Made by a program: the position numbers and the translations under genes. A stretch of 64,000 bases of DNA, taken from the NCBI GenBank assembly GCA_020635015.1, contig JACKAP010000010.1, forward strand, positions 1 through 64,000, read 5' to 3'. Below the pieces are notes generated by a model. That model did no database searches. It worked only from the letters and a program-made list of their open reading frames with translations, and was not told where the DNA came from. Shown here piece by piece: positions 18,757 to 27,299 of the stretch; the first letter of the stretch is position 1; each line of letters starts with the position of its first letter. This stretch comes from Calditrichia bacterium (GTDB lineage: Bacteria; Calditrichota; Calditrichia; RBG-13-44-9; J075).

Positions 18757-18930
18757 TTTACGCTCATACTGAGAACAGTGTAAAGTTTTATTGCATGGGG
18801 CATGGGGCATGGGGCATGGTGTATTACAGTGCGGGTATCGGAACATGCGCTTGCACATTACGGCGCCATGCCCCATGCCCCATGCAAAAGTTCTCCGCAT
18901 TACACCGTCCTCAGTCTGAGCGTTTGTTTA
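18757..18930. repeat. MITE-like element, family C copy 2
   Basis: The left arm TTTACGCTCATACTGAGAAC and right arm (inverse of ACGCTCAGACTGAGGACGG) surround repeated CATGGGGC units. The right arm reaches into the stop codon of the GT4 gene (18928-18930), as C1 does with the beta-helix gene. Confidence 0.75.
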
Positions 18931-20094
18931 AATCTGTCCCACATCGGCAAGGGACCTATAGATATCAACATATTGATCCATCATGTGACGATGACTGAAG
19001 TTTTGTAACACCGCCTCCCGGGCATTGCGGCCCATTTGCTGGGCCAGCGCCGGATTCCTTGCCAGTTTCAAAATATACTCCCGGAATTGCGATTGATTAT
19101 TCGCCGGATAGAGAAAGCCGTTCACATCATTTAATACCATCTCCCCTATTCCGCCGACGTCTGGCGCGATGACCGGCAACCCCAGCGCCATCGCCTCCAG
19201 AATGACCACCGGATTGCCTTCGCTGGAAGAGCTTAGGAGGAGACATCCTCCCCCGGCCATCATCCGCATGGTTGCTTGGTGATCGCGGGCTCCCATCAGG
19301 ATTACCCGGTCGGCAATTCCGTAGGCTTCAATCCGTTCCCGAGCTTTCTCACGTTCTTCACCGTCTCCGATGATATACAATTTATTGCCGCAGCCGGCTT
19401 TAATACAGCCATGGTATGCATCGATCAGGAAGGTGATCCGCTTGACCGGATGCAGCCTCCCACAGAAGATAAAACTGCCGGCCTCGACATCCGCTGACGG
19501 TTGGCCGGCGATGGTCTCGATCGCTTTGATATCGATGCCGTTCCGGATATAATGTGAATTGGGGTAATTAAATTTTTGCGCCAGTTGCCGGCCGATATCC
19601 CGGGAAACGGTGGTGACCCGGTCGGCATGATGTAGCGCGGCCTTCATTTTCCATTTTGATAAGACGCCCGCGTCGGCCAGCAATATTTCCATTCCGGTAA
19701 AGGTGATCACCAGGCGGTAACGGAAAAGGTATTTATATAAAATGAGCAATAAGACATCGATGTTCACCATGTGCAAATGAATGACATCGATCCGCTTCGA
19801 CCAAAAGAAGAGTCCCAGTTGAAGCGCGGCCTTGAGATATTTCAGCAGCCGGATCAAAAACAGCAACGGATGGTGCAGCGCCAGCAGCGGGTTCGTAAAC
19901 GTATTCTGATAAATCTCAACGGCGGCAGGAAGCGGGCGGAAAAAATGATTGTTAACCTGGCCTTTATCAATTCTTTCCGTGATCAGGAATAATTTGAACT
20001 CCGCCGGATTCAGGGAGTGCAGCATGTCGTTGACAATCTTTTCCGCGCCGCCGAAACCGCGAAAATAACTGGTGCTCCAGAAAGCGATTTTCAT
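18928..20094 (-). CDS. Glycosyltransferase, GT4
   Basis: A GT-B transferase of about 388 residues starts MKIAFWSTSYFRGFGGAEKI. It has FIFCGRLHPVKRITFLIDA, LYIIGDGEEREKARERI, and the GT4 motif SSSSEGNPVVILEAMALGLP (E-x7-E), then APDVGGIGEMV. This is a textbook retaining GT4. The frame is open 34 codons further upstream, but that stretch has no family similarity, so the start is set at 20094. It is the first transferase of the glycan run. Confidence 0.88.
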   Translation of the reverse strand: MKIAFWSTSYFRGFGGAEKIVNDMLHSLNPAEFKLFLITERIDKGQVNNHFFRPLPAAVEIYQNTFTNPLLALHHPLLFLIRLLKYLKAALQLGLFFWSKRIDVIHLHMVNIDVLLLILYKYLFRYRLVITFTGMEILLADAGVLSKWKMKAALHHADRVTTVSRDIGRQLAQKFNYPNSHYIRNGIDIKAIETIAGQPSADVEAGSFIFCGRLHPVKRITFLIDAYHGCIKAGCGNKLYIIGDGEEREKARERIEAYGIADRVILMGARDHQATMRMMAGGGCLLLSSSSEGNPVVILEAMALGLPVIAPDVGGIGEMVLNDVNGFLYPANNQSQFREYILKLARNPALAQQMGRNAREAVLQNFSHRHMMDQYVDIYRSLADVGQI

Positions 20095-20392
20095 GGGGTG
20101 CCGGGATCGTGTTATCGGTCTGCCATTCACCAGTGAATTGTAGAAGTTATTACTAGAAAAGACTTTAGGATCGCTTCGGGGTGCCCGGCGAAGCAAAGCT
20201 CCGCCAGGTCAATCCCATTTTTGAAAAACGGAGTGAGATCAAATGGATGGAGGATGGCCTAAATCAACCATTAAGAAAGCTTTTTAAACGAACCATATTC
20301 AGAGACCTTCTATTTTAGAAACACATTCTATCTTATAATTACTAAACATCACAAAAGAGGCTTCATGCTTTTTAAGTGGCGGTATCCCTTAA
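20095..20392. other. Gap with no recognisable feature
   Basis: About 300 bp between the GT4 start and the GH114-like stop codon. It is AT-richer than the genes, and I find no RNA gene, palindrome or coding signal. It probably contains the promoter of the glycan run, but no clear -35/-10 pair stands out. Confidence 0.3.
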
Positions 20393-21901
20393 CTACGGCT
20401 CTAAATACCACCGGGGATGCGCATCATTGTAGGCCTGTAATGCAGCCCAATTAGCATCGAATGCGGTCGCTCTGCTGACGTTATCTAAATACACGCCGTC
20501 AAATCCCATGTCGACAATCCTATCGATGGAAGATCTGCCATCCGCAAACTGGGAATGATCATAATCGGGGCTTTTATAGGGACTGCCGCCTCTTACAATA
20601 ATGTCCCTCCACTCCGGATGCCACCAGATCGGGGTGGATTCACTGGCGTATTGTCCGCGATAAGCCGCCCAGAGCATCCAGTTTGGGATACCGTCATCCT
20701 TAAATCTTTCGCGGGCGGGAATAAATGTGCCACTTTCAACCGTGCCGCGGCGGAACGATCTTGGGCTGGGATTCACCATGACCGGATCGGCATACCAGCG
20801 GTACAGTTCTGTCGTGCCGATACTCAAATAGGCGATAACCTGCCGCCGGCCGCCCTGGGGTTTCCATTGAAGGGTTTCCACCTCTTCCCGGGTCAGCGAA
20901 CTCCCGCCGAAATGGGCATCGATATAAAAAACATCCCACGCTGAAGCCGCGAGCTCCTCAATATACGCCTTCCGGCCGTCATATTGCGTGTAGCCTTTGG
21001 CCACCCAAAAGAAGTCCCATTCAGTCCCATGGTCTGCGACGGCCTGCGCAACCACCTCCGCAGTACCGGTCGGTTGAAATCGCCCGCCGGCGAAAGGCAC
21101 CAAATAACCGGCGGTGTTGGTGATATCCAGACGGCTGGCGGGATTCGTTTCCCAGTCCGGCCAATTCGAGTATTTACCGGTGCTGATCATGTACAGATAG
21201 TTTTTCGCATCCATCATACGATCAACATTGTTGCGGTTTAATGTGTGCGCGACACCGGCCGGTATCGGATCATGGATAATATTGTAACTGTTAGAGGAAG
21301 GCGAATATATCGGCATATAACCGGGATTCCCGATCCCGGGCGACTGATACACTTCCGCACTTAAGCGCGGGTGCCAGAGAATATTATTATCGGCGGCAAT
21401 TTTCTGGTTATCTTTAACAACTTGCACGGTGCTTCCATTGGTGTTCGCCGTACCCTTTATGCCCACCTTCGTCAGGTTTGCCAACCGGGTTACCGTCGTC
21501 GGGCTGAAATTTTCAATTCCCCAGCCATCAAGCAGGTTCAGAAGATTCCAATCGTATGCATTATCCACATTTCCATCGATATGGGCATATTCCAAAGTGT
21601 CTTGCGGAATCACCTGAAAATTCGGATTTCGGGTCTTGGCCTTAATGGCAACCTCCATGATGAATGCCTGCATCTTACGGGCGCGCCCGATAGCGCTGAC
21701 ATCATCTGGATCTCCATAATACGCTTCAACTCTCGCATTTAGCGCTGCGATGGTGTCGCCTCCCTTGGGCTTCCAGGGTAAATTTTGTTTTAACTTACCA
21801 GCAGATGCATTATGTTTGGGAGTACAGAACATCAGCGCCGGAGCGGCTCCGATTGCGGCGGCGGCAAGCATGCCGGTTTTTAAAAATTCTTTTCGGTTCA
21901 T
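20393..21901 (-). CDS. GH114-like secreted glycoside hydrolase (endo-alpha-1,4-polygalactosaminidase family)
   Basis: A protein of about 502 residues begins MNRKEFLKTGMLAAAAIGAA and then ALMFCTP, a lipoprotein-like export signal with a Tat flavour. The C-terminal half matches GH114/TM1410-type barrels: VIAYLSIGTTELYRWYADP, PNWMLWA, WHPEWRDIIV and MGFDGVYLDNVSRATAF. The Asp in VYLDN is at the usual catalytic place. The N-terminal half has a weaker similar pattern (NPNFQVIPQDTLEYA, LLNLLDGWGIENF). GH114 enzymes cut galactosamine polymers such as Pel. A Met 8 codons upstream is possible, but AAGGGA is well placed for 21901. Confidence 0.75.
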   Translation of the reverse strand: MNRKEFLKTGMLAAAAIGAAPALMFCTPKHNASAGKLKQNLPWKPKGGDTIAALNARVEAYYGDPDDVSAIGRARKMQAFIMEVAIKAKTRNPNFQVIPQDTLEYAHIDGNVDNAYDWNLLNLLDGWGIENFSPTTVTRLANLTKVGIKGTANTNGSTVQVVKDNQKIAADNNILWHPRLSAEVYQSPGIGNPGYMPIYSPSSNSYNIIHDPIPAGVAHTLNRNNVDRMMDAKNYLYMISTGKYSNWPDWETNPASRLDITNTAGYLVPFAGGRFQPTGTAEVVAQAVADHGTEWDFFWVAKGYTQYDGRKAYIEELAASAWDVFYIDAHFGGSSLTREEVETLQWKPQGGRRQVIAYLSIGTTELYRWYADPVMVNPSPRSFRRGTVESGTFIPARERFKDDGIPNWMLWAAYRGQYASESTPIWWHPEWRDIIVRGGSPYKSPDYDHSQFADGRSSIDRIVDMGFDGVYLDNVSRATAFDANWAALQAYNDAHPRWYLEP

Positions 21902-21936
21902 GAGGTTTCCCTTGTGTTGTTTCATGATTGTTCATT

Positions 21937-22207
21937 TACTACATTGTTTAAAAAGTTTGTAGTTGGGTAGATGAAGCGATAAAGTTGGGGTTTTGAGCGT
22001 TTTCTCTTTTGTAGCGACACTATGAATAGTGTCGCTACAAAAGGAGTCGCTACCCAAATACAAAAGTTTTTTGCACCGATAGATTTCTCACCCTAAACTG
22101 CAGGGTTCGGAATGACAACGAATCGGTCATTCCGAGCCACAGCGCCGTCATTTCGAACGTCGTTTGTGAGAAATCTATAGCTGCAAAAAACTTAGTATAC
22201 AATGTAT
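21937..22207. repeat. MITE-like element, family B copy 1, with an inner 17-bp hairpin
   Basis: The ends are TACATTGTTTAAAAAGTTT (left) and the inverse of TACATTGTATACTAAG (right). The core carries the family word TCATTTCGAACGTCGTTTG and GAGAAATCTATA. Nested inside is a perfect 17-bp stem (22007-22023 with 22026-22042) containing GTAGCGACACTAT. Together they fill the 336-bp gap between the DUF4832 and GH114-like genes. Confidence 0.7.
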
Positions 22208-22237
22208 TTACTTTCGCCTGATAAAAGAGAATGCAAC

Positions 22238-24049
22238 CTACAACACTGTCGTCGAGCCAATCAAGTTTGCGCCAAGGTCCGCATTCCAATTATTCCCCTT
22301 ATTCGCAAACCGTATACAACGCTTGTTCGCGCTGGTTTCTTTAGGGTCATTGATCTTCAAGTAAATATCATAATCGCCGCGAGATACCTCGCCAAATGCG
22401 CTCAGGTTAATTGAGAAGTTCAAATCACGCCATGCCGCGGTATTGTCCGCCCTGCTGTCCAAATCAGGCTGCCAATCCCTGGCGTCAAGGTTGGTATGTG
22501 CCGTGTAAGTGTTACAACCCTCTCGGGCTTTCAGAATGATAGACACATTCTTCTTGTTGACGATATTACCAAAGCCGACGTTTTGGATCTTCCCTTCGAA
22601 TTTCAGGGTACCATCGTGCCTGATCCATTCACTTGCCCTGGCTTCACGCAACACTAACCGATAGCCCAGTCTGTCGCGGATATATTCCATTCCATTTCTG
22701 CCGTTATATACCGGGTCAAAGATTGCCGTTCGGGTCACGCCATCATGCGGAGGCGTAAACGGCGCGGTGACATTTTCTTCATTGTAAACAAAATCACCCC
22801 AAAGTTTATAAGTGCCTCTGTTCCAACTGGTATTCAAATGAGTGGTTTGCGCATAAGCGGCCTCATAAAGCACATTCGGAAACCGGGGATAGATATTATC
22901 TTCAGAACCGGGCCTGACGGATTCACCGCCATAGAAGTTATTTTGATTTCTCATCCAGGTTAAAGCAGCGTTACGATCAAAATCTTCCTGATTCCCGGTT
23001 CCAATAAGCGGATAGCCTTCGGAAAGCGAGCCATTATCATCATACCAGTTACTGCGGGAACCCGCCGAATAGCTATCGTTGAACATCCCGAAACGTTGCG
23101 CAGCGGTTCCGCGTGCCGGTGCCGGCATCAAATTCGTAAAGCTATAATCGGTACCATACTCAACATTATGCCATGCCATCACGCCACCTGCGTGCACTAA
23201 AATTGAACGCGAATCGGGAACATAGCCCAGCAGCGCATTCAAAAGCCAGTGGTAGCCCTCCGCAGTTCTGGCATATGATGACGAGTGCATTTCGCCCCAG
23301 GGGCCGAAGATCCCCCCTTTGACAACCATGATGCACGCTTCGAATTCGCCGAAAATATTTCCAAGCTGCCAGAGATGATATTGTACCCAGTTTTTGTCTT
23401 CATGACCGGGAATACCACACAAATCAGATTCATTCATAACGCCGGTTTCATACCAAATCCGGCCTTTTGGCGCCCCGGGTTCACAATCATGAATGATCTG
23501 ATCAAATTTTCCCCGATCAACATACGTATGGCCCCGTCCGTCATAATTAAATTTCACAATGGCAACGGCCTCGCTATCTCTGACTCTTTGAAGTGCCGCC
23601 CTTACATATGCTAGCGCTGCTGGTGTTAATGGTTGAGTTGTTCCATAATCTGGCGGAGCATCTCCATCAGCACTCCAGGCGCCTAAGGGTTTTCCATTGA
23701 GGGGCGCATTCGACGAAAAGTTTCTCAGGTCAAATTCCATATAAACGATGCGCGCATCAACATAGACCGTGGTACCGCTTATAACGGTTCCCAGGTCAGG
23801 GAAACCAGGCGTTCCGCTGTCGACCGGAATTACATATCCTTCCGGTCTGTAAAAGCCCCGGTCCGGATTCGGGATATCAACCGGATTCTCGGTATAGTCA
23901 AGTGCCTGCAATATAAGCGGCGCTACTTCTCTATCATTCACACCCTTCAATTTTGCGGAAGCCTCGTCCGCACATGCGACCCCCAACAAGCCTGTCAACA
24001 CCAGGCCAACAATTAACAGGATTTCATTCACGCTAAATACTTTTTTCAT
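22238..24049 (-). CDS. DUF4874/DUF4832 lipoprotein (glycan-active candidate)
   Basis: This 603-residue protein has a lipoprotein signal ending in LGVACAD. NPDRGFYRPEGYVIPV marks DUF4874, followed by a DUF4832 domain through TAAWRDLNFSINLSAFGEV and GDYDIYLKINDP near the C-terminus. The folds are thought to be a TIM-barrel plus a beta-sandwich, as in glycoside hydrolases, but the activity is not established. It is a paralogue of the next gene upstream (40-bp gap), so they form one operon. A strong GGAGG precedes the start. It should be anchored to a membrane facing the periplasm or surface. Confidence 0.8.
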   Translation of the reverse strand: MKKVFSVNEILLIVGLVLTGLLGVACADEASAKLKGVNDREVAPLILQALDYTENPVDIPNPDRGFYRPEGYVIPVDSGTPGFPDLGTVISGTTVYVDARIVYMEFDLRNFSSNAPLNGKPLGAWSADGDAPPDYGTTQPLTPAALAYVRAALQRVRDSEAVAIVKFNYDGRGHTYVDRGKFDQIIHDCEPGAPKGRIWYETGVMNESDLCGIPGHEDKNWVQYHLWQLGNIFGEFEACIMVVKGGIFGPWGEMHSSSYARTAEGYHWLLNALLGYVPDSRSILVHAGGVMAWHNVEYGTDYSFTNLMPAPARGTAAQRFGMFNDSYSAGSRSNWYDDNGSLSEGYPLIGTGNQEDFDRNAALTWMRNQNNFYGGESVRPGSEDNIYPRFPNVLYEAAYAQTTHLNTSWNRGTYKLWGDFVYNEENVTAPFTPPHDGVTRTAIFDPVYNGRNGMEYIRDRLGYRLVLREARASEWIRHDGTLKFEGKIQNVGFGNIVNKKNVSIILKAREGCNTYTAHTNLDARDWQPDLDSRADNTAAWRDLNFSINLSAFGEVSRGDYDIYLKINDPKETSANKRCIRFANKGNNWNADLGANLIGSTTVL

Positions 24050-24089
24050 TACCCAACCTCCAACTTAATAATGCCAATCACATGTAAGT

Positions 24090-26300
24090 CTAAGGGGCAA
24101 CGCGAGTCGAGCCAATTAAGTTTGCGCCAAGCTCCGCATTCCAACAATCTCCCTTATTCGCAAACCGTATGCAGCGCTTATTCGTGCTGGTTTCTTTAGG
24201 ATCAGTGATCTTCAGGTAAATATCATATTCACCGGGAGGCACCTCACCAAATGCATCCAGGTGAATTGAGAAGTTCAAATCACGCCATGCATCGGTATTC
24301 GTTGCCCGGGAGTCCGGCATGGCGCCGTTCGGACCCACTTCAGCAGGCCGCCAATCATACGGGTCAAGGTTCGTAAGCACCGCATTGGATACAAACCGAT
24401 TGGATTTGGATTTCAGAATGACCTTCACAGCTTTTTTGTTAAAGATCTTACCCCAGCCGACGTTTTGGATCTTCCCTTCGAACCTCAGGGTGCCATGCTG
24501 TTTTACAAATTCGCTGGCCTTCGCCGCACGCAACACCAACCGGTAGCCCATTCTGTCACGGTAATATGCCAATGCACTTTGGCCTTCATATACCGGATCA
24601 TAGAGCACCCGTACGGTTTGGCCATTCCAGGGGTAAGTTATCTCCACCTCTATGCTTTCCCGGGTGTAGGGATAATCTGCCCGCGACTTAAATCTTCCCG
24701 GCCCCTGCTGCATACACATATAAGTCCAGTTGGAAATACTGTGTTCATAGAACATGGACGGAAAACGCAAAATGACGTCGTTGAAAGGATGGACTTTTCG
24801 TTCGCCGACCGGAATAAATCCTCCGTTGGTGCCGGATTCAGGCTCTTCACCAATTTGTTCACCGCCATAGACCGACATCTTTCCGAGGAAGTTCATCACC
24901 TTGGTACGATCCCAATCAATGAAATAGACCCCACGCCAGCGCGCATCATCCAGCTTTTCCGGGACGGCTACCAGCCGGTTGGTTCCGGAATCATTATACC
25001 CGATAACCGGTGATACGCCAGGTCTCGTCAGTGACGGATCCACTCCGTTTGGATTATATCCCGGCAGAATTGGATCATAGGCCAGCATTCGATAGCCTTC
25101 GGTCAATGAGCCACCGTCACCATACGAATATTCGTCTGCTGACCAGCCATTTGAATCGTCGAACATTCCGAAGCGCGCCTCCGGCGTACCGCGTACCGGG
25201 GTGGGGAAGGTTTCCAGTGTGCCAAAGTCGTACGTCGTATGGTATGTGCGGTTATACCAATCCAGGAACCCGCCAATGTGGGTCATGATCGGTTTACCGT
25301 CGGGAACCGCGTCCAGTAATGCATCTAGAATGATCTTGTAATGGCCCGGTACTTCCGCATCATAATTTGAGTGCGTTTCGCCCCAGGGACCAAAGGTGCC
25401 GGAATCAAATGCCCAAATAACGTCTGCGTATTCCTGGAAAATCGGCTTCAACTGATGATAATGATATTGCACCCAATTCATATCGGTAAATCCGGGCACG
25501 GTACATTTTCTAAAGATTGGCGAAGACCCTCTCCAGGTACCCGCGCCTGGTTTAGCAATGTGAGCCGCACGATGCTCAGCCGTAACCGGTTTTTGGTAGT
25601 CTGCCTTATAATAGTATCTTGAATCGGTGGATGCGGGGCCGTCGTCTTCAAAATTAAGATTATCTGCAGTCCAGACAATATGGTTCCAGCCTTTGGGGTC
25701 ATAACAAACGCGGATATGGGCGACGCTGTTGGTCTTGGACCTTATGAATTCAAGCTGGCCTCTCAGGAAATCAAGCCCGTAGGGCGTTATGGGTCCGTCT
25801 ACGCCTACCCGACGATGGTCATTGGGATTACCAGGGGAACCATCGCACCATGCATTCGACGAAAATTCATTCAGGACCAGGTAGAACTGAACGATGCGTG
25901 GTTCAACCGGGACGTTGCAATACTCGGGACCTGCTCCTTCCGGACCCAAATACATCGGCGGGGTCATTTCGTAAGCCATCTCAAAGGGTTGGCCTAAAAT
26001 GGTATAGGCGCTTGCCGGAATTGTCATATAGCCCCAATAGTTTGAGCCGCCCGGTTTATCAGGGATAAAAGCGCCCCGGCCGGCAGCGTCGTCATTGCCT
26101 CTTTCAAATCCCCGGTCCGGATTCGGAATATCCACCGGATTCTCGGTATAGTCAAGCGCCTGCAACACCAGCGGGGCTTCACGATCAGCCGCACCATTCA
26201 ATTTTGCGGGCGCCTTCCCCGCACATGCGACAAGCCACCAGCCTGTCAACACCAGGCCAACGATTAACATGATTACTTTCAGGCTAGATACGTTGTTCAT
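24090..26300 (-). CDS. DUF4874/DUF4832 lipoprotein, longer paralogue
   Basis: A protein of about 736 residues starts MNNVSSLKVIMLIVGLVLTG with lipobox LVACAGK. It shares IPNPDRGFERG (DUF4874), MNWVQYHYHQLKP and the C-terminal DUF4832 pattern TDAWRDLNFSIHLDAFGEV with its downstream paralogue. An insertion of about 130 residues in the middle makes it longer. The true start at 26300 has AGAGG seven bases upstream; the frame opens 11 codons earlier without support. The function is probably carbohydrate binding or hydrolysis at the cell surface (inference). Recent duplication is clear from the near-identical lipid signal and C-terminus. Confidence 0.8.
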   Translation of the reverse strand: MNNVSSLKVIMLIVGLVLTGWWLVACAGKAPAKLNGAADREAPLVLQALDYTENPVDIPNPDRGFERGNDDAAGRGAFIPDKPGGSNYWGYMTIPASAYTILGQPFEMAYEMTPPMYLGPEGAGPEYCNVPVEPRIVQFYLVLNEFSSNAWCDGSPGNPNDHRRVGVDGPITPYGLDFLRGQLEFIRSKTNSVAHIRVCYDPKGWNHIVWTADNLNFEDDGPASTDSRYYYKADYQKPVTAEHRAAHIAKPGAGTWRGSSPIFRKCTVPGFTDMNWVQYHYHQLKPIFQEYADVIWAFDSGTFGPWGETHSNYDAEVPGHYKIILDALLDAVPDGKPIMTHIGGFLDWYNRTYHTTYDFGTLETFPTPVRGTPEARFGMFDDSNGWSADEYSYGDGGSLTEGYRMLAYDPILPGYNPNGVDPSLTRPGVSPVIGYNDSGTNRLVAVPEKLDDARWRGVYFIDWDRTKVMNFLGKMSVYGGEQIGEEPESGTNGGFIPVGERKVHPFNDVILRFPSMFYEHSISNWTYMCMQQGPGRFKSRADYPYTRESIEVEITYPWNGQTVRVLYDPVYEGQSALAYYRDRMGYRLVLRAAKASEFVKQHGTLRFEGKIQNVGWGKIFNKKAVKVILKSKSNRFVSNAVLTNLDPYDWRPAEVGPNGAMPDSRATNTDAWRDLNFSIHLDAFGEVPPGEYDIYLKITDPKETSTNKRCIRFANKGDCWNAELGANLIGSTRVAP

Positions 26301-26562
26301 AACCGAACCTCTCATTATTGCTTCCGGGAACAACCGGCTCCGGTTTCATTTTATATTTGGACGGATCTAAGATCTTTTTGGGGTAGGCAATGTGGGTGGT
26401 CGTGGTGCCGGAATCGAGAATCATGGCGTCTCCTGACTCGATCAGCCTTGCGGCTTTTTGCGCAATGCGTTGCTATTCTATTGGCTGAATATGCTCTTTT
26501 TCCGTCGATGCCAAAGTTGGCAATACTATGTTTTGTTTCGACAAGCCAATTCCGGTGCTTCG
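26284..26562 (-). pseudogene. Decayed DeoR-family regulator fragment
   Basis: Reading the minus strand gives PTLASTEKEHIQPIE, then an in-frame TAG, then QRIAQKAARLIESGDAMILD followed by SGTTTTHIAYPKK. This matches the linker and effector-domain start of DeoR/GlpR/AgaR repressors (usual pattern EK-x-RIA-x-KA, LI-x-GD, LDSGTTT). Both the DNA-binding head and most of the effector domain are gone, and the rest runs on to a stop at 26284. Only about 50 residues are recognisable. It suggests that a sugar-responsive regulator once controlled the lipoprotein genes that begin here. Confidence 0.65.
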
Positions 26563-26608
26563 TTTTGTTTTGATTTGCTTCGTTTTATTTCGATTTTACT
26601 GAAAGTGA
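26557..26608. promoter_or_regulatory. AgaR/DeoR-type operator tract
   Basis: The plus strand reads repeated TTCGTTTTGTTTTGATTT and TTCGTTTTATTTCGATTTTA. Clustered TTTCGTTTT words are the known style of AgaR and other DeoR-family operators. The tract lies directly behind the DeoR-like fragment and about 260 bp upstream of the DUF4832 lipoprotein operon. Confidence 0.45.
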
Positions 26609-26816
26609 GCCAGATTGTCAAGTTTTTTTCAAGAAGTCAAGAAAATTTACCCAGGGTGACAGCGGACACAAAAACACAAGAAGGCCAATATCAATTTGAT
26701 TTGTATCCCGCATGGCGGTGGTTTCTAGCGTCGGTTCAACAGGAATATTGTGAAATTTTTCTGTTGCCTGAGTTCACTGGTCTTCTTTAATTTTCGCTAT
26801 CTTTTTTGAGGGATTT

Positions 26817-26856
26817 CAGGTAGCAATTTCATGATACAGGTAGCAATTTCATGATA
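26817..26856. repeat. Tandem 20-bp direct repeat, two copies
   Basis: CAGGTAGCAATTTCATGATA occurs at 26817-26836 and again without gap at 26837-26856. It lies between the DeoR remnant and a family-B element. No coding role is seen. Confidence 0.7.
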
Positions 26857-26868
26857 ATGGAAATTAAC

Positions 26869-26998
26869 TACATTGTTTATTAAGCCTTTTAAAATTATAG
26901 ATTCCTCGGCTATCGCCTCGGAATGACACAATACAGTCATTTCGAACGTCGTTTGTGAGAAATCTATAACTGCAAAAAACTTACTATACAATGTATTA
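26869..26998. repeat. MITE-like element, family B copy 2
   Basis: It begins CTACATTGTTTATTAAG and ends with the inverse of ACATTGTATAGTAAG. The core contains GATTCCTCGGCTATCGCC, GGAATGACAC and TTCGAACGTCGTTTGTGAG. About 130 bp, without coding potential. It abuts element E directly. Confidence 0.75.
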
Positions 26999-27114
26999 AT
27001 GCGAATTACATGAAAAGCCCTTCTCTCCTGTTGTTATATTTCTTTTGACCAAAGAGAAAACAACAGAAGGAGAAGGGCAAAGATGGATTGGCAACTTCAA
27101 CTTGTAATTCGCAT
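26999..27114. repeat. Short palindromic element E (possible IS remnant)
   Basis: A perfect 12-bp terminal inverted repeat (ATGCGAATTACA / TGTAATTCGCAT) surrounds a second, imperfect pair, GCCCTTCTCTCCTGTTGTT and its near inverse. A short frame beginning MDWQLQLVIR crosses the right end, which may be the start of a lost transposase. Confidence 0.6.
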
Positions 27115-27192
27115 AAATAGTATCAAACAACCTCAAGCGAGCTTTGAAGTCTTTCAAGGCTCGCCTGGGATTAAGGTGTAATGAAATCGCTT

Positions 27193-27223
27193 TTCACCCG
27201 GTACCATGCCGGTACCGGGTGAA
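27193..27223. terminator. Hairpin downstream of the T9SS delta-60 gene
   Basis: A perfect 13-bp stem TTCACCCGGTACC / GGTACCGGGTGAA with a 5-nt loop lies about 75 bp beyond the stop codon of the minus-strand delta-60 gene. There is no U-run, so factor-independent termination is uncertain. Confidence 0.4.
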
Positions 27224-27299
27224 GTAATATGATGTCATGCCCCACCCATACCCATTCGCGGGCTTTGCTTGCTTTCCAGGGCAAGGCTACCGTTTGATA

